Positions 43,375 to 56,720 of a DNA stretch of 64,000 nt are shown one piece after another. Below the pieces are notes generated by a model that was given only the letters and a program-made list of their open reading frames with translations, searched no databases and was not told the DNA's origin. Both the position numbers and the translations under genes were made by a program. Positions within the stretch are counted from its first letter, which is position 1. Each line of letters begins with the position of its first letter. This stretch comes from Asterias amurensis (lineage: Eukaryota > Echinodermata > Asteroidea > Forcipulatida > Asteriidae): assembly GCF_032118995.1 (NCBI RefSeq), contig NC_092666.1, positions 6,832,501 to 6,896,500 on the forward strand, given 5' to 3'.

Positions 43375-44624
43375 AAGCACTTTTAAAGGCATTTATCGAA
43401 GAAAAGGAACCTTGTAGGGGATGGAACTTCCAACACCATTTGGGGGTCTAAACCAACATGTTTTCTACGAGGGACCAAGTGTTAAACCGAGAGCCCTTTA
43501 ATTAACAAGATAATTTTCTAGCCATCTACCAATGTTTGATGTGCTTCAATCACATGGGATGATGGCTCGTAGTCAGGCACCCTCTGGGATGTGGCTCGTA
43601 GTCAGGCACCCTCTGGGATGTGGCTCGTAGTCAGGCACCCTCTGGGATGTGGCTCGTAGTCAGGCACCCTCTGGGATGTGGCTTGTAGTCAGGCACCCTC
43701 TGGGATGTGGCTTGTAGTGAGGCACCCTCTGGGATGTGGCTCGTAGTCAGGCACCCTCTGGGATGTGGCTTGTAGTCAGGCACTAAAAAGATTCACACAA
43801 AAAAACTTGGCTAGGGCAAGCACTTTTAAAGGCATTATCGAAGGAAAGGAACCTTGTAGGGGATGGGACTTCCAACACCATTTGGTGGTCTAAACCACCA
43901 TGCTTTGTAAGAGGGACCAAGTTTTAAACCGAGACCCATTGAATTAACAAGATCATTTTCTAGCCATCTACCAATGTTTGCTGGCTTCAATCACATGGGA
44001 TGATGTCCTTTAGGCAGGCACCCTCTGGGATGTGGCTTGTAGTCAGGCACCCTCTGGGATGTGGCTCGTAGTCAGGCACCCTCTGGGATGTGGCTCGTAG
44101 TCAGGCACCCTCTGCGATGTGGCTTGTAGTCAGGCACCCTCTGGGATGTGGCTTGTAGTCAGGCACCCTCTGGGATGTGGCTCGTAGTCAGGCACCCTCT
44201 GGGATGTGGCTCGTATTCAGGCACCCTCTGGGATGTGGCTCGTAGTCAGGCACCCTCTGGGATGTGGCTCGTAGTCAGGCACTAAAAAGATCCACACAAA
44301 AAAACTTGGTTAGGGCAAGCACTTTTAAAGGCATACATCAACGGAAAGACACCATGTAGGGGATGGGACTTCCAACACCATTTGAGGGTCTAAACCAAAA
44401 AGTTTTCTAAGAGGGACCAAGTCTTAAACCGAGACCCCTTGAATTAACAAGATCATTTTCTAGCCATCTACCAATGTTTGATGTGCTTCAATCACATGGG
44501 ATGATGTCCTTTAGGCAGGCACCCTCTGGGATGTGGCTTGTAGTCAGGCACCCTCTGGGATGTGGCTCGTAGTCAGGAACCCTCTGGGATGTGGCTCGTA
44601 GTCAGGCACCCTCTGCGATGTGGC
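43375..44624. repeat. Higher-order repeat: 29-bp minisatellite blocks with ~210-bp spacers
   Basis: The 29-bp unit (CTCTGGGATGTGGCTCGTAG, then TCAGGCACC) occurs in three blocks at about 43,570-43,783, 44,010-44,283 and 44,515-44,624. They are separated by a shared spacer with CCTTGTAGGGGATGG (43,411, 43,852 and, diverged, 44,352). The last 29-bp unit (CTCTGCGATGTGGCTAC) passes straight into the 12-bp array. Confidence 0.93.
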
Positions 44625-47385
44625 TACAACTGCGACTACAACTGCGACTACAACTGCGACTACAACTGCGACTACAACTGCGACTACAACTGCGACTACA
44701 ACTGCGACTACAACTGCGACTACAACTGCGACTACAACTGCGACTACAACTGCGACTACAACTGCGACTACAACTGCGACTACAACTGCGACTACAACTG
44801 CGACTACAACTGCGACTACAACTGCGACTACAACTGCGACTACAACTGCGACTACAACTGCGACTACAACTGCGACTACAACTGCGACTACAACTGCGAC
44901 TACAACTGCGACTACAACTGCGACTACAACTGCGACTACAACTGCGACTACAACTGCGACTACAACTGCGACTACAACTGCGACTACAACTGCGACTACA
45001 ACTGCGACTACAACTGCGACTACAACTGCGACTACAACTGCGACTACAACTGCGACTACAACTGCGACTACAACTGCGACTACAACTGCGACTACAACTG
45101 CGACTACAACTGCGACTACAACTGCGACTACAACTGCGACTACAACTGCGACTACAACTGCGACTACAACTGCGACTACAACTGCGACTACAACTGCGAC
45201 TACAACTGCGACTACAACTGCGACTACAACTGCGACTACAACTGCGACTACAGCTGCGACTACAGCTGCGACTACAGCTGCGACTACAACTGCGACTACA
45301 ACTGCGACTACAACTGCGACTACAACTGCGACTACAACTGCGACTACAACTGCGACTACAACTGCGACTACAACTGCGACTACAACTGAGACTACAACTG
45401 AGACTACAACTGAGACTACAACTGAGACTACAACTGAGACTACAACTGAGACTACAACTGAGACTACAACTGAGACTACAACTGAGACTACAACTGAGAC
45501 TACAACTGAGACTACAACTGAGACTACAACTGAGACTACAACTGAGACTACAACTGAGACTACAACTGAGACTACAACTGAGACTACAACTGCGACTACA
45601 ACTGCGACTACAACTGCGACTACAACTGCGACTACAACTGCGACTACAACTGCGACTACAACTGCGACTACAACTGCGACTACAACTGCGACTACAACTG
45701 CGACTACAACTGCGACTACAACTGCGACTACAACTGCGACTACAACTGCGACTACAACTGCGACTACAACTGCGACTACAACTGCGACTACAACTGCGAC
45801 TACAACTGCGACTACAACTGCGACTACAACTGCGACTACAACTGCGACTACAACTGCGACTACAACTGCGACTACAACTGCGACTACAACTGCGACTACA
45901 ACTGCGACTACAACTGCGACTACAACTGCGACTACAACTGCGACTACAACTGCGACTACAACTGCGACTACAACTGCGACTACAACTGCGACTACAACTG
46001 CGACTACAACTGCGACTACAACTGCGACTACAACTGCGACTACAACTGCGACTACAACTGCGACTACAACTGCGACTACAACTGCGACTACAACTGCGAC
46101 TACAACTGCGACTACAACTGCGAGTACAACTGCGAGTACAACTGCGAGTACAACTGCGAGTACAACTGCGAGTACAACTGCGACTACAACTGCGACTACA
46201 ACTGCGACTACAACTGCGACTACAACTGCGACTACAACTGCGACTACAACTGCGACTACAACTGCGACTACAACTGCGACTACAACTGCGACTACAACTG
46301 CGACTACAACTGAGACTACAACTGAGACTACAACTGAGACTACAACTGAGACTACAACTGAGACTACAACTGAGACTACAACTGAGACTACAACTGAGAC
46401 TACAACTGAGACTACAACTGAGACTACAACTGAGACTACAACTGCGACTACAACTGCGACTACAACTGCGACTACAACTGCGACTACAACTGCGACTACA
46501 ACTGCGACTACAACTGCGACTACAACTGCGACTACAACTGCGACTACAACTGCGACTACAACTGCGACTACAACTGCGACTACAACTGAGACTACAACTG
46601 AGACTACAACTGAGACTACAACTGAGACTACAACTGAGACTACAACTGAGACTACAACTGAGACTACAACTGAGACTACAACTGAGACTACAACTGAGAC
46701 TACAACTGAGACTACAACTGAGACTACAACTGAGACTACAACTGAGACTACAACTGAGACTACAACTGAGACTACAACTGAGACTACAACTGAGACTACA
46801 ACTGCGACTACAACTGCGACTACAACTGCGACTACAACTGCGACTACAACTGCGACTACAACTGCGACTACAACTGCGACTACAACTGCGACTACAACTG
46901 CGACTACAACTGAGACTACAACTGAGACTACAACTGAGACTACAACTGAGACTACAACTGAGACTACAACTGAGACTACAACTGAGACTACAACTGAGAC
47001 TACAACTGAGACTACAACTGCGACTACAACTGCGACTACAACTGCGACTACAACTGCGACTACAACTGCGACTACAACTGCGACTACAACTGCGACTACA
47101 ACTGCGACTACAACTGCGACTACAACTGCGACTACAACTGGGACTACAACTGGGACTACAACTGGGACTACAACTGGGACTACAACTGAGACTACAACTG
47201 AGACTACAACTGAGACTACAACTGAAACTACAACTGGGACTACAACTGGGACTACAACTGGGACTACAACTGGAACTACAACTGGAACTACAACTGGAAC
47301 TACAACTGAAACTACAACTGAAACTACAACTGAAACTACAACTGAAACTACAACTGAAACTACAACTGAAACTACAACTGAAACA
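44625..47385. repeat. 12-bp minisatellite (AACTGCGACTAC)n, right copy, ~230 units
   Basis: Uninterrupted 12-bp units. Homogeneous blocks of variants include three AGCTGC units (45,252-45,287), five GCGAGT units (46,123-46,175), and several GAGACT blocks. The right edge again ends with GGGACT, GGAACT and seven GAAACT units, as in the left copy. Five of six frames are open, giving 900-1,000-codon frames of VVVA, ATTT, LQLR or CSRS repeats with no protein evidence. Confidence 0.98.
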
Positions 47386-48162
47386 GTACTCACAAAACAT
47401 AGCACAGCAAAGCAAAGCAAAACAGCACAGCACACAGATCCACCAACAAGCACTTCCAACCGCGGCATATTGACGAGTCACTCAACCGTGCTGTGTGCAG
47501 GTTTCGTAGCAGAAATGACCACTCAATCACGTGCTTACTTGACAAGAACTATTCACAACTGGGCTATTCACATTCAAATTAGTCAAGGAGCATGCAAGCC
47601 CCACACCAAAAATAACAAAGAAATTGGATCACAAAAGCGCTCTTCTTAATCAATACGATCTTATAGCAGTAGCGATCAATGGAATCTTCACGGGCTTTTA
47701 CTTTCTGAGTTATAATTGGTCAGCTATGAAAAGATGTAAGAAGTCATACATCCATGGGCTAGTTCCATAAGCTGTTAAAGGCACTATTTGTAATTACTAA
47801 AAAAGATGATTTTTTAGCATTTCCCCCCCCGGAAAGTAGACAATCTGACGTGAAATGAAAGTAAAAAAAAATAATTACTCACTAATAAGCCTCCAAAAGC
47901 ACAAAAGTGCGCTCACTTTAGGCAGAATTGCTCCCAAATTCTCGAGACTAAAGATTTGCATAAAAACGAGTATTAATCAAAGACGTTTACTTTACGTCAG
48001 ATTTTTGCAAAGTTCTTTTTTTTTCGCACCATGACTAGAACCACGCACCCAAAATACCCCCTTGCCAAATCCCTATTCAAGGCCTGCGCAAAAAGGGCAG
48101 CAAAAAAGCTACTCCTTACCCTAAGGGAAAAAGGCTCAAAACGTACGTTTTTCTTCAAACAA
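47386..48162. other. Flank of minisatellite, right copy
   Basis: Counterpart of 994-1,767 with scattered substitutions; no gene seen. Confidence 0.6.
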
Positions 48163-49905
48163 TGACACTACACGGAGGCCCATATCGTATCCAAGACATT
48201 ATTGAATTCGCACATACTATACACCAACGGAAAGCGCTAATCATGGGCTACAGTTTCATGTTTTTGGTTTGTGTCCTGGAGAGAAATTCAAAGTACAAAG
48301 GTTATTTTGAACCCGAAGAATATTGTTGATCCACACATACTATAAACCAGAGGAAAGCCCCATTCAAGGGCTACACGTTTATAATTGTTTCGTGTCTGAC
48401 GCATAAATCTGCGCAACAAGGGCGGCGAAAAAGCTACCCCTCACCCTAAGGGAGAAAAAGGCTAAAAAAGTAAGTTTTTCTCCAAATAATGACACTACAC
48501 GGAGGCCCATATCATATCCAATACATTATTGGATTCGCACATACGATACACCAACGGAAAGCGTAAATCATGGGTTACAGTTTCATGTTTTTGTTTTGTG
48601 TCTGTGGCTTGGATCTAAGCGATGCAAGCCGACAAAAGAGGGAGCCATTTTCGGCCATTTTGGGCAAGTTTGAAAATGCCAGGCAACGGGGTGCCGAAAA
48701 TGGTTGGCATACAAGTTCGCTCAGAGTCTGTGAACTTGACCATTGTTCCTGAACTTGGTAGGCTAGAGAGATAATCAGGGTACCTGTGTGTGGCTTGAAT
48801 AATACCGCATCCGATGATCAACTTGCGGAGACCCTCCATCAACTCCGTGGTGCTTTAAAAAACGTTTAAGCAAGCCTACTCCGAATGGTTGGCACGAAGA
48901 GTGTTTTCCGGACGTCAATATTAGCCATTCTGGAGAGAAATTCAAAGTACAAAGGTTATTTTGAACCCAAAGAAATTTGTTGATCCACACAAAATATACA
49001 CCAGAGGAAAGCCCCATTCAAGGGCTACACGTTTATAATTGTTTCGTGTCTGACGCATAAATCTGCGCAACAAGGGCGGCGAAAAAGCTACCCCTCACCC
49101 TAAGGGAGAAAAAGGCTAAAAAAGTAAGTTTTTCTCCAAGTAATGACACTACACGGAGGCCCATATCATATCCAAGACATTATACAATTCGCACATACTA
49201 TACACCAACGGTCGCGCTAATCATGGGCTACAGTTTCATGTCTTTGGTTTGTGTCTGTGGCTTGGATCTAAGCGATGCAAGCCGACAAAGGAGGGAGCCA
49301 TTTTCGGCCATTTTGGTCAAGTTTGAAAACGACAGGCAACGGGGTGCCGAAAATGGTTGGCATACAAGTTCGCTCAGAGTCTGTGAACTTGACCATTATT
49401 CCTGAACTTGGTAGGCTAGAGAAATAATCAGGGTACCTGTGTGTGGCTTGAATAATACCACATCCGATAATCAACTTGATGAGACCCTACATCAACTCCG
49501 TGGTGCTCAAAAAGTGTTTGAGCAAGCCTACTCCGAATGGTTGGCACGAAGAGTGTTTTCCGGACGTCAATATTAGCCGTTCTGGAGAGAAATTCAAAGT
49601 ACAAAGGTTATTTTGAACCCGAAGAATATTGTTGATCCACACATACTATAAACCAGAGGAAAGCCCTATTCAAGGGCTACACGTTTATAATTGTTTCGTG
49701 TCTGACGCATAAATCTGCGCAACACGGGCGGCGAAAAAGCTACCCCTCACCCTAAGGGAGAAAAAGGCTAAAAAAGTAAGTTTTTCTCCAAATAATGACA
49801 CTACACGGAGGCCCATATAATATCCAATACATTATTTGATTCGCACATACTATACACCAACGGAAAGCGTAAATCATTGGCTACAGTTTAGTGTTTTTGT
49901 TTTGT
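48163..49905. repeat. ~650-bp tandem repeat array, right copy
   Basis: Unit starts (TGACACTACACGGAGGCCC) are at 48,163, 48,489, 49,143 and 49,797. The first unit is truncated to 326 bp by a junction at GTGTCCTGGAGAG (about 48,271). The unit structure differs from the left copy, which has three starts. Confidence 0.9.
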
Positions 49906-50181
49906 GTCTGTGGCTTGGATCTAAGCGATGCAAGCCAAAAAAGGACGCCTACTTTTGGCCAATATTTTCAATTCTATTTGAACATTCTTAGGCCCAGATA
50001 GTAGTACAATTAAGATAACTTTCACCTCAAATTTTAATGCAAACGTTTCTTGAAACTTAAAAATACAAAGCATAGAAAATGTATACAAGTTTAGAAATAT
50101 TGGAAACTTGCACAAGTTCAAATTGCCGTTTTCGCCTGTTATTTCCACTAGTTTATGTGTGCACACGCCCTGATAGTTGTT

Positions 50182-50363
50182 TAATAGACCGATTCACTAA
50201 GCTCCGCCCAATTGCGTATTGACCAATCACAAAGCAACGAAGGTCCGACATGTGTGCGTGTATCTTGGTGCGCGCGGCAGAGTTCTGCAGAAAAGCATTG
50301 GAGAGCCCCACGTGTTCTTGATCACACGTGCGTCGTGAGCGGTGCCTTCTGGATCGGTCTATT
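50182..50363. mobile_element. Short ATAGACCGAT MITE, right copy
   Basis: Counterpart of 3,618-3,799 with one or two substitutions. Confidence 0.65.
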
Positions 50364-50929
50364 GATATCACTGTCACACTGAATTTGCATGCAATTGTCT
50401 CTTGAAACTAACCCTACCAAATAAAGCATCTAAGGTGACAATAAAGTGAAACTAAATTTGTTTAATTTAAGTTACTTGCGTTTAATGCCTAACAAGAAAT
50501 GCGAGACTGCTTTAATTTATGTCTGTCACCTTGGACCGGTCACCACTGGAACGGAAGATATTAGAGAGGGGTTGCAAAAGTATTATCTCTAGCAGGGTTA
50601 TGGGGGTTTAAGTATTTTTTGGGACTGAACTTAGTTTAATAAGTATTACGTCACGTATTACAATGCACTAAAAGTTATTGAAATAATTATGTCACTTGCG
50701 CTTTAAATTATGCTGGACACCTTAGACTGGGCACCACTAGGTAAGGCTGTCAACCTCCCTAACATCTACTGACCTTGTGTGGTCAGGCCTTAAAAAGGTG
50801 CACTCATTATTGCAAGCATTTGTAGGGGCTTGTTACGCACGTAATCTTAATTAAACAAATTTAATTAAATTATACTGGAACCCCCATGACAGGGCTAGGG
50901 ATAAAAAACTTGTAAAGTTTGGAACCTCA

Positions 50930-51299
50930 TTAAAGGAACACGTTGCCTTAGATCGGACGAGTTGGTCTATGAACAGCGTTTGAAACCGTTTGCATATGGT
51001 TAGAAAGATGTTTTAAAAGTAGAATATAATGATCCACACAAGTATCACTCAAAATTGCACGGTTTTCATTTTACGTCGTGAACTAACTCGGTCGACTATT
51101 TATGGGAGTCAAAGTTTTGACCCCCTTAAATGGCCGACCGTGTTTATCGACGAGGTAAAACGAAAACCACTCAATTTTGAGGCATATTTGTGTAGATCAT
51201 TGTATTCTACTTTTACAACATCTTTCTATCCATAACAAGCGGTTACAGGACGCTTTTCAAAGACCAACTCGACCGATCCAAGGCAACGTGTTCCTTTAA
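50930..51299. mobile_element. Palindromic MITE family B, right copy
   Basis: Counterpart of 4,366-4,735. The centre is slightly altered (GGGAGTCAAAGTTTTGACCC). Confidence 0.9.
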
Positions 51300-51948
51300 C
51301 ATTTTCAACCTAGGGTGCTAAGTCCAAGACGTCAAACATAATTTAAAGACGCAGTCATTATTGCATTACTTGTTAGTGCATAATACGCGCGTAACTCTAA
51401 ATGTACAAATTCAATTAAAATGTATTTGCATTTGTGATACCTCGAATATGGTTGATACATTATTCGGGAGGGTTACCTTGTTTCAAGAGACATATGACAA
51501 GATATCAATTATTGTGGAACTATCAGGGCGTGTACACACATACACATAGTGAAAAACAGGCGAAAACAGACAATTTTGAATTCATGCAGTTATGACTATT
51601 TTTCGTGGTTCCTTTTTTTCTACGTGATACATTGTTTTGGGTTGTTTCAAAATTGATTTCAAAATTTGAAGTGAAAATGATATAACTTTGACTACTACCA
51701 GGGATACATACATACATTAATGTACCTAGAGGCAAAATGGCAACTTGAAATTTCACAAACAATGCATATTTTACCTGCTTGCTTTTTTCTACTTTTTCGA
51801 TGTGGTGTTGCAATTTCGTCTACAGGTCAAGTCATTTTTGGGGGGCCTTTGAAGACTAGACTATTTGGCGTATAACGGGCTGAACTGTAATCTTCTAGCG
51901 CCTCCTTTGCTTTAAAAAAACACCTGGTAATGCTTCGATGAACTAGGA

Positions 51949-52548
51949 ATGGTAGATCTGTATAGGACTCTTTGTACTGTAAATCCGTACACTATATTTA
52001 ATAATACGAAAGTATATGGCCGCCAGGTCTATAGGTATGGCAACTATTACCGCGCTGTTGCATTCTTGCAGCCAACGCTAAGTCCTCCCACCGAACAAAA
52101 CTCAATTTTCATTCGCCTTTGCTTTGCGTATAGGCATCAAATAGGGTTCTGTATCGGGCGACATAACAATTACACCGACACATCAGTTTCATTACCTCGT
52201 AAGATGACAGTTTGCAGAAAGTGTCCTGTAGCCATCTTGGCATCTACGGTCTTCTTAGCTCCAATTCTTTCTTGGATGCCTCCTCTGATACTAAAACTCT
52301 CTGTCTGTCCTCTGAGGAAATGCTGGTTTTTCTCCCATCTCTCGAGACGTTGGATGATGGTTATCCGACCAGATTTGCTTTTATCAGTTTTCCCAACCGA
52401 ATTTCCAACTGTCCGCAGAAATGAAAACGGTGCTATTTTCTCGCTATTGTTAGCTGTTGTGCCTCTCCCCGCTCAAAGCTCTTTAAATCTTACATCAGCC
52501 TCGTTTGATGTTGCGTTTGTGATCGACTGGAGCTTTCAGTCGAAATAA
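51949..52548 (+). CDS. 199-codon open frame of unknown status
   Basis: Starts MVDLYRTLCTVNPYTIFNNT and ends VIDWSFQSK. It is uninterrupted here but split by a 2-base indel in the left copy (5,384-5,985). Hydrophobic stretches (VAILASTVFLAPILSWM, AIFSLLLAVVPLPA) could be membrane segments or chance. There is no motif, splice or promoter evidence. It lies between two diverged ~80-bp direct repeats. Confidence 0.2.
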   Translation: MVDLYRTLCTVNPYTIFNNTKVYGRQVYRYGNYYRAVAFLQPTLSPPTEQNSIFIRLCFAYRHQIGFCIGRHNNYTDTSVSLPRKMTVCRKCPVAILASTVFLAPILSWMPPLILKLSVCPLRKCWFFSHLSRRWMMVIRPDLLLSVFPTEFPTVRRNENGAIFSLLLAVVPLPAQSSLNLTSASFDVAFVIDWSFQSK

Positions 52549-53043
52549 TGCTGTTTCGAATGGCAAGTCAGTGTAAACCCCAGTCGGCTCCACTTTTTTA
52601 TACATCGTTTCTCGATAGTACTGATTTACTATAATGTAAGGTATTGACATGTATCCTATGGCGTATAGCGGCCTGACCTAAATTTTCTAGCGCCACTTCT
52701 ATACAGGGTTATGCTTCATTGAACTAGGAATGTCAACTATTTCCTTGACTTGTTATTGGAATAAATGGATGATGCAAGATTCTCTGTATAACAACGGGAC
52801 AAACTTTAAGATGTCCCACAGCTTTCATGAGCAGTTGGCAATGCACCATTTCGTTTTAAGATTAACCATGGTGGAAGGATGGTTTAATAAATATGAGTAC
52901 CGAGTACTGAGTAGGCATATGTACAGTGCTAACACACGTCGGTGTGTGTGGGTAAAAAACAAAATGAATATTCTTTATCCCCGATGCAAATTTAACATTA
53001 ATAAATCGTTCGCAGTACCCGCTGCTAAAACATAATATCCGAA

Positions 53044-53222
53044 CTGCCTCTAGTGTAGCCACCGGGCAATCTATGTGGTTTAGTTGGTATGACACTGCTC
53101 TAGAATTTCAAGGGTCGTGGGTTCCAATCTCACCCGAGTAATATGCCTGTGATTTTACAAGTACTTAGTTTACAAGGTTGTTAAACACATCTGTGTGTAA
53201 CTGTAAAAATCCTCATGTCGCG
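53044..53222 (+). mobile_element. tRNA-derived SINE (family D), right copy
   Basis: Counterpart of 6,482-6,660; identical by eye over most of its length. Confidence 0.65.
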
Positions 53223-53406
53223 CACCTTACTTTGGTGGATCTGGAACCTGAGATCCGATCTGGACCCAATCTCATAAATACCACGATAGCCACAATATGC
53301 AAACTTCTTTTGCTAACAATCTGTTTCTGCTAAGCAATACTTTTATGTGCTTACGTTTTTTTGTATTCCTGCATGCCTACGAAATTGGTCCCAGTATGTA
53401 GCTGCT

Positions 53407-53817
53407 TTAAGGCAGTGGACACTATTGGTAATTACTCAAAATTTCTTATCCTACCTCCATGCTCAAAATAATTGTTGGCATAAAACCTATCTTTGTGACG
53501 AGTAATGGGGAGAGGTTGATTGTATAAAACATTGTGAGAAACGGCTCCCTCTGAAGTGCCATAGTTTTCGAGAAGGAAGTAATTTTCCACGAATTTGATT
53601 TCGAGACCTAAGATTTAGAACTTGAGGTCTCGAAATCAACCATCTAAACGTACACAACTTAATCTGACTAGGGTTATTTTTCTTTCATTATCTCGCAACT
53701 CCAATGACCGATTGAGCTCAAATTTTCACAGTTTTTTGTTATTGTATGCATATGTTGAGATACACCAACTGTGAAGGCTATTCTTTGACAATTACCAATA
53801 GTGTCCACTGCCTTTAA
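53407..53817. mobile_element. MITE family A, right copy of 6,845 element
   Basis: Same ends and length as the left copy. Confidence 0.95.
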
Positions 53818-53910
53818 CGGCAGATTTTGCGCTCACTGTGTGATTTCCATTTTAAAGCAAACGCAATACCTATGCCCTACTTCTTGGAATAAACACTTAA
53901 ACCCATCGCT

Positions 53911-54491
53911 TAAAGGCACTGATGGACACTTTGGTAGTTACTCAAATAACAATTGTAAGCAAACAAACTAGCTTTGTAAAAAACAAACAATGAAGGGCTG
54001 TTGACAGTACAAAGTATTGTGAGAAAAGGCTCCCTCTGAATGAAGTAGCGTAGTTTATTATATTCGAGACCTCAGATGAGATCTCTAATTCAAGCATCTG
54101 TCAACACAATCTCTTGCAACTTCGACGACAAATATTGAGTCCAAATTTTCACAGGTTTATTACTTTATGAATTTCTTGAAATACACCTAGTGAGAAGACT
54201 GGGCAAAAATTCAGCCCGTTGCTTGTACCGTGCACAGAATCGGCGCTTACGGAAGCAGGGAACAATGAACTATAACCTCAAGCGTATTTCACAGGTTATC
54301 GACGAATTTTGGCTTATGTGCGTGTGTACTCCGCGTTACTAGACATTCTACGCATACAAGGCTAACGCAAAAACTCGGCGCTTGCAATAGCGGGGAATCG
54401 TGATCATCAGGGCAGAATTCTGCGGTAAGCAGAGCCATGAAGTAGTGCCCTGGTCTTTGACCAAAGGTGTCCAGTGCCTTGAATAATGAAG
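53911..54491. mobile_element. MITE family A interrupted by MITE C, right copy
   Basis: Counterpart of 7,349-7,850, but the nested family C piece (54,204-54,455) is 79 bp longer. It retains GTATTTCACAGGTTATCGAC through CATTCTACGCATACAAG, so it is the ancestral form. Confidence 0.87.
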
Positions 54492-54848
54492 CATTGCTAG
54501 ATAATAATTTTCCCAATCAGTCTTCATTCCTGGTTAAATCTCTTAACAACAGATTAATGGACAAAGTTCGAGGTCCTTTTAAAATTTGGAATAAGTGGAA
54601 AGCGTAATTCCGAAAGGATGTCAGTTGGAGATGGTTTCATATTTTATTTCTTCATAGGTTCATGGTTAATGATGTTTTTATCCAGATTGAACCATTTTTA
54701 ACCATAATATTGAGGATATGGTGCACTTATTGTGTCAACTAGCCATAAGTTTTTCAATTTTGGAAAAAAGTAAGTAAGAACAAGCTTTTTATTAAAACTT
54801 AATATTGATCTTCTGAATATAATATCATGTTTGGTTACAATTTGTTTA

Positions 54849-55099
54849 AAGGCGCTTGACACGTTTGGTAGGTGTTTATCAACATACGCATAACATACAT
54901 GTAACAAACCAGTGAAAATTCGAACTCTTTGTCGTCAATGTTGCGAGAGAATAATGGAGGAAACAACACCCTTGTCGCACAAGTTGTGTGCTTTCAGATG
55001 CTTGAATTCAAGACAACTTCATTGCTCGTTACCAAGTAAGTTGTTATTTTTGTTTACAATTATTTTGAATAATTGCCAGTAGTGCCGTGAGCTTTTAAC
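54849..55099. mobile_element. MITE family A, internally deleted, right copy
   Basis: Counterpart of 8,209-8,458. Confidence 0.75.
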
Positions 55100-56719
55100 C
55101 AAGATTTGTTTAAAAAGTAATTGATTTTCTTAGGCGAGCAATACATTTATACTGATTTAGAATTGACCCAATCTCTCAATCATTCAAGACAAATTATGGA
55201 GAGACTGGAAATTAATCAGACTAAATGCTTTTATAGTAAGTGGTCTTTGATAAGGAATCAAATCAAACCCTCTCCTACAATATTTTACTTTGTATCCAAG
55301 TGGTCGTTGTTGTTAAATTAGTTCCAAATTTATTTAGCTTATTTTCTTTCTGTCTCTCTTCTCTCATATTGACGGAAATTCTCCATGTTACTTCACAGAA
55401 GAAGAGATCTCAAGAATTACCTCCTGTACACATTGGTGAGACCCGGGTCTCATGTAGTGGTGCAGTGAGGGATCTTGGGGTGACACTAGACAGCCATCTA
55501 TCTCTACGCCAGCATCTGAACATAGTATGTCGCAAAGCCTCATTCGCACTTTATAGAATCGGCAAAGTGCGCCATCTTCTCGATAAGCAAACTACAGAGA
55601 TTCTGGTCCACTCATTTGTAAGCTCCCTTCTGGATAACTGCAGCTCTCTCTTGTTTGACATTCCCCAAAAAGACATAGCTAAACTTCAACGTATCCAGAA
55701 TTCCGCTGCCCGTCTGGTCTCACGTTCTACTAAGCGCAAACACATCACTCCGGTTCTGAAAGAATTACACTGGCTTCCCATCTCTTTTAGAATTCAATAC
55801 AAGCTCCTCATCACTACGTTTAAAGCAATCCATAGAACATGCCCTAGCTACCTGTCTGGCCTCATCATCCCTTATGTACCAGCCCGTCCACTCCGTTCAT
55901 CATCACAACATCTTCTCACCATACCACCCGTTCGAACTAAATCCTTCGGTTCAAGGACTTTCTCTAGTGCCGCCCCCCAACTTTGGAACTCTCTTCCTGG
56001 CTACATCCGCTCTCCACAGAGCATGGAACAATTCAAAACTCTGCTCAAATCCCATTTGTTTTCTATTGCCTTCTGTTCAGTTTAATCCTTTCGTTTGCAT
56101 TTTGTTAGCGTATTTTTTGTTATTGGTTGCTTTATTGTTTGCCTTTTGTTTTTTGTTAAGCGCATTGGTATTTCTTTCAGTTATGAAATGCGCTATATAA
56201 GAATTAGCTATTATTATTATTATTATTATTATTATTGTTTATTTATTTTTATTTTTTTTTATTGTTTTTTTGTATTCAGTGTTGTTTTGCAAAAAAAACT
56301 ATTAAGATAACTTTTTGGTAAAGTAAGTTGTTATTTTTTTTACAATTATTTTGAATAATTGCCAGTAGTGTCGTGAGCTTTTAAACAAGATTTGTTTAAA
56401 ATGTAATTGATTTTCTTAGGCGAGCAATACGTTTATACCGATTTAGAATTGACCTAATCTCTCAATCTTTCAAGACAAATTATGGAGACCCTGGAAATTA
56501 TTCAGAAAGACTGAATGCTTTTATAGTAAGTGGTCTTTGACAAAGAATGAAATCAAAACCCTCTCCTACAATATTTTGCTTTGTATCCAATCTTCTTTGT
56601 TGTTAAATTATTTCCAAATTTATTTAGCTTAGTTTTTTCTCTCTTCTCTCCTATTGTTTATTTATTTATTTGTTTATTTTTATTTGTGAAAAAAAAATAT
56701 TAAGATAACTTTTTGGTTG
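55028..56719. repeat. Local tandem duplication with and without LINE, right copy
   Basis: Counterpart of 8,388-10,072. Filled unit, then empty unit with CCTATTGTTTATTTATT near 56,650. Confidence 0.87.
55372..56237 (+). mobile_element. 5'-truncated CR1/L2-like LINE, right copy
   Basis: Frame 55,240-56,085 matches the left copy with four or five substitutions (for example H to P and D to G near the middle, R to H near the end). The (TTA)n tail is a few units longer. It encodes only the C-terminal part of the reverse transcriptase protein. Confidence 0.9.
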
Positions 56720-56720
56720 C

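Larger units (their letters stand above)
49964..51815. mobile_element. Foldback-like element, right copy
   Basis: Same inverted arms as at 3,400-5,250, with inner ends at about 50,178 and 51,519. Nested MITEs are retained. Confidence 0.7.

Noticed and set aside
43557-44283. Spaced 29-bp repeats resembling a CRISPR array
   Set aside because: Units are contiguous without unique spacers, and the genome is eukaryotic; it is a minisatellite.
44544-47649. Long open frames of 900-1,009 codons (poly-VVVA, ATTT, LQLR, CSRS)
   Set aside because: They arise from a 12-bp unit with no stops in five of six frames; mucin-like or silk-like genes are not supported by start context, splice sites or non-repeat domains.
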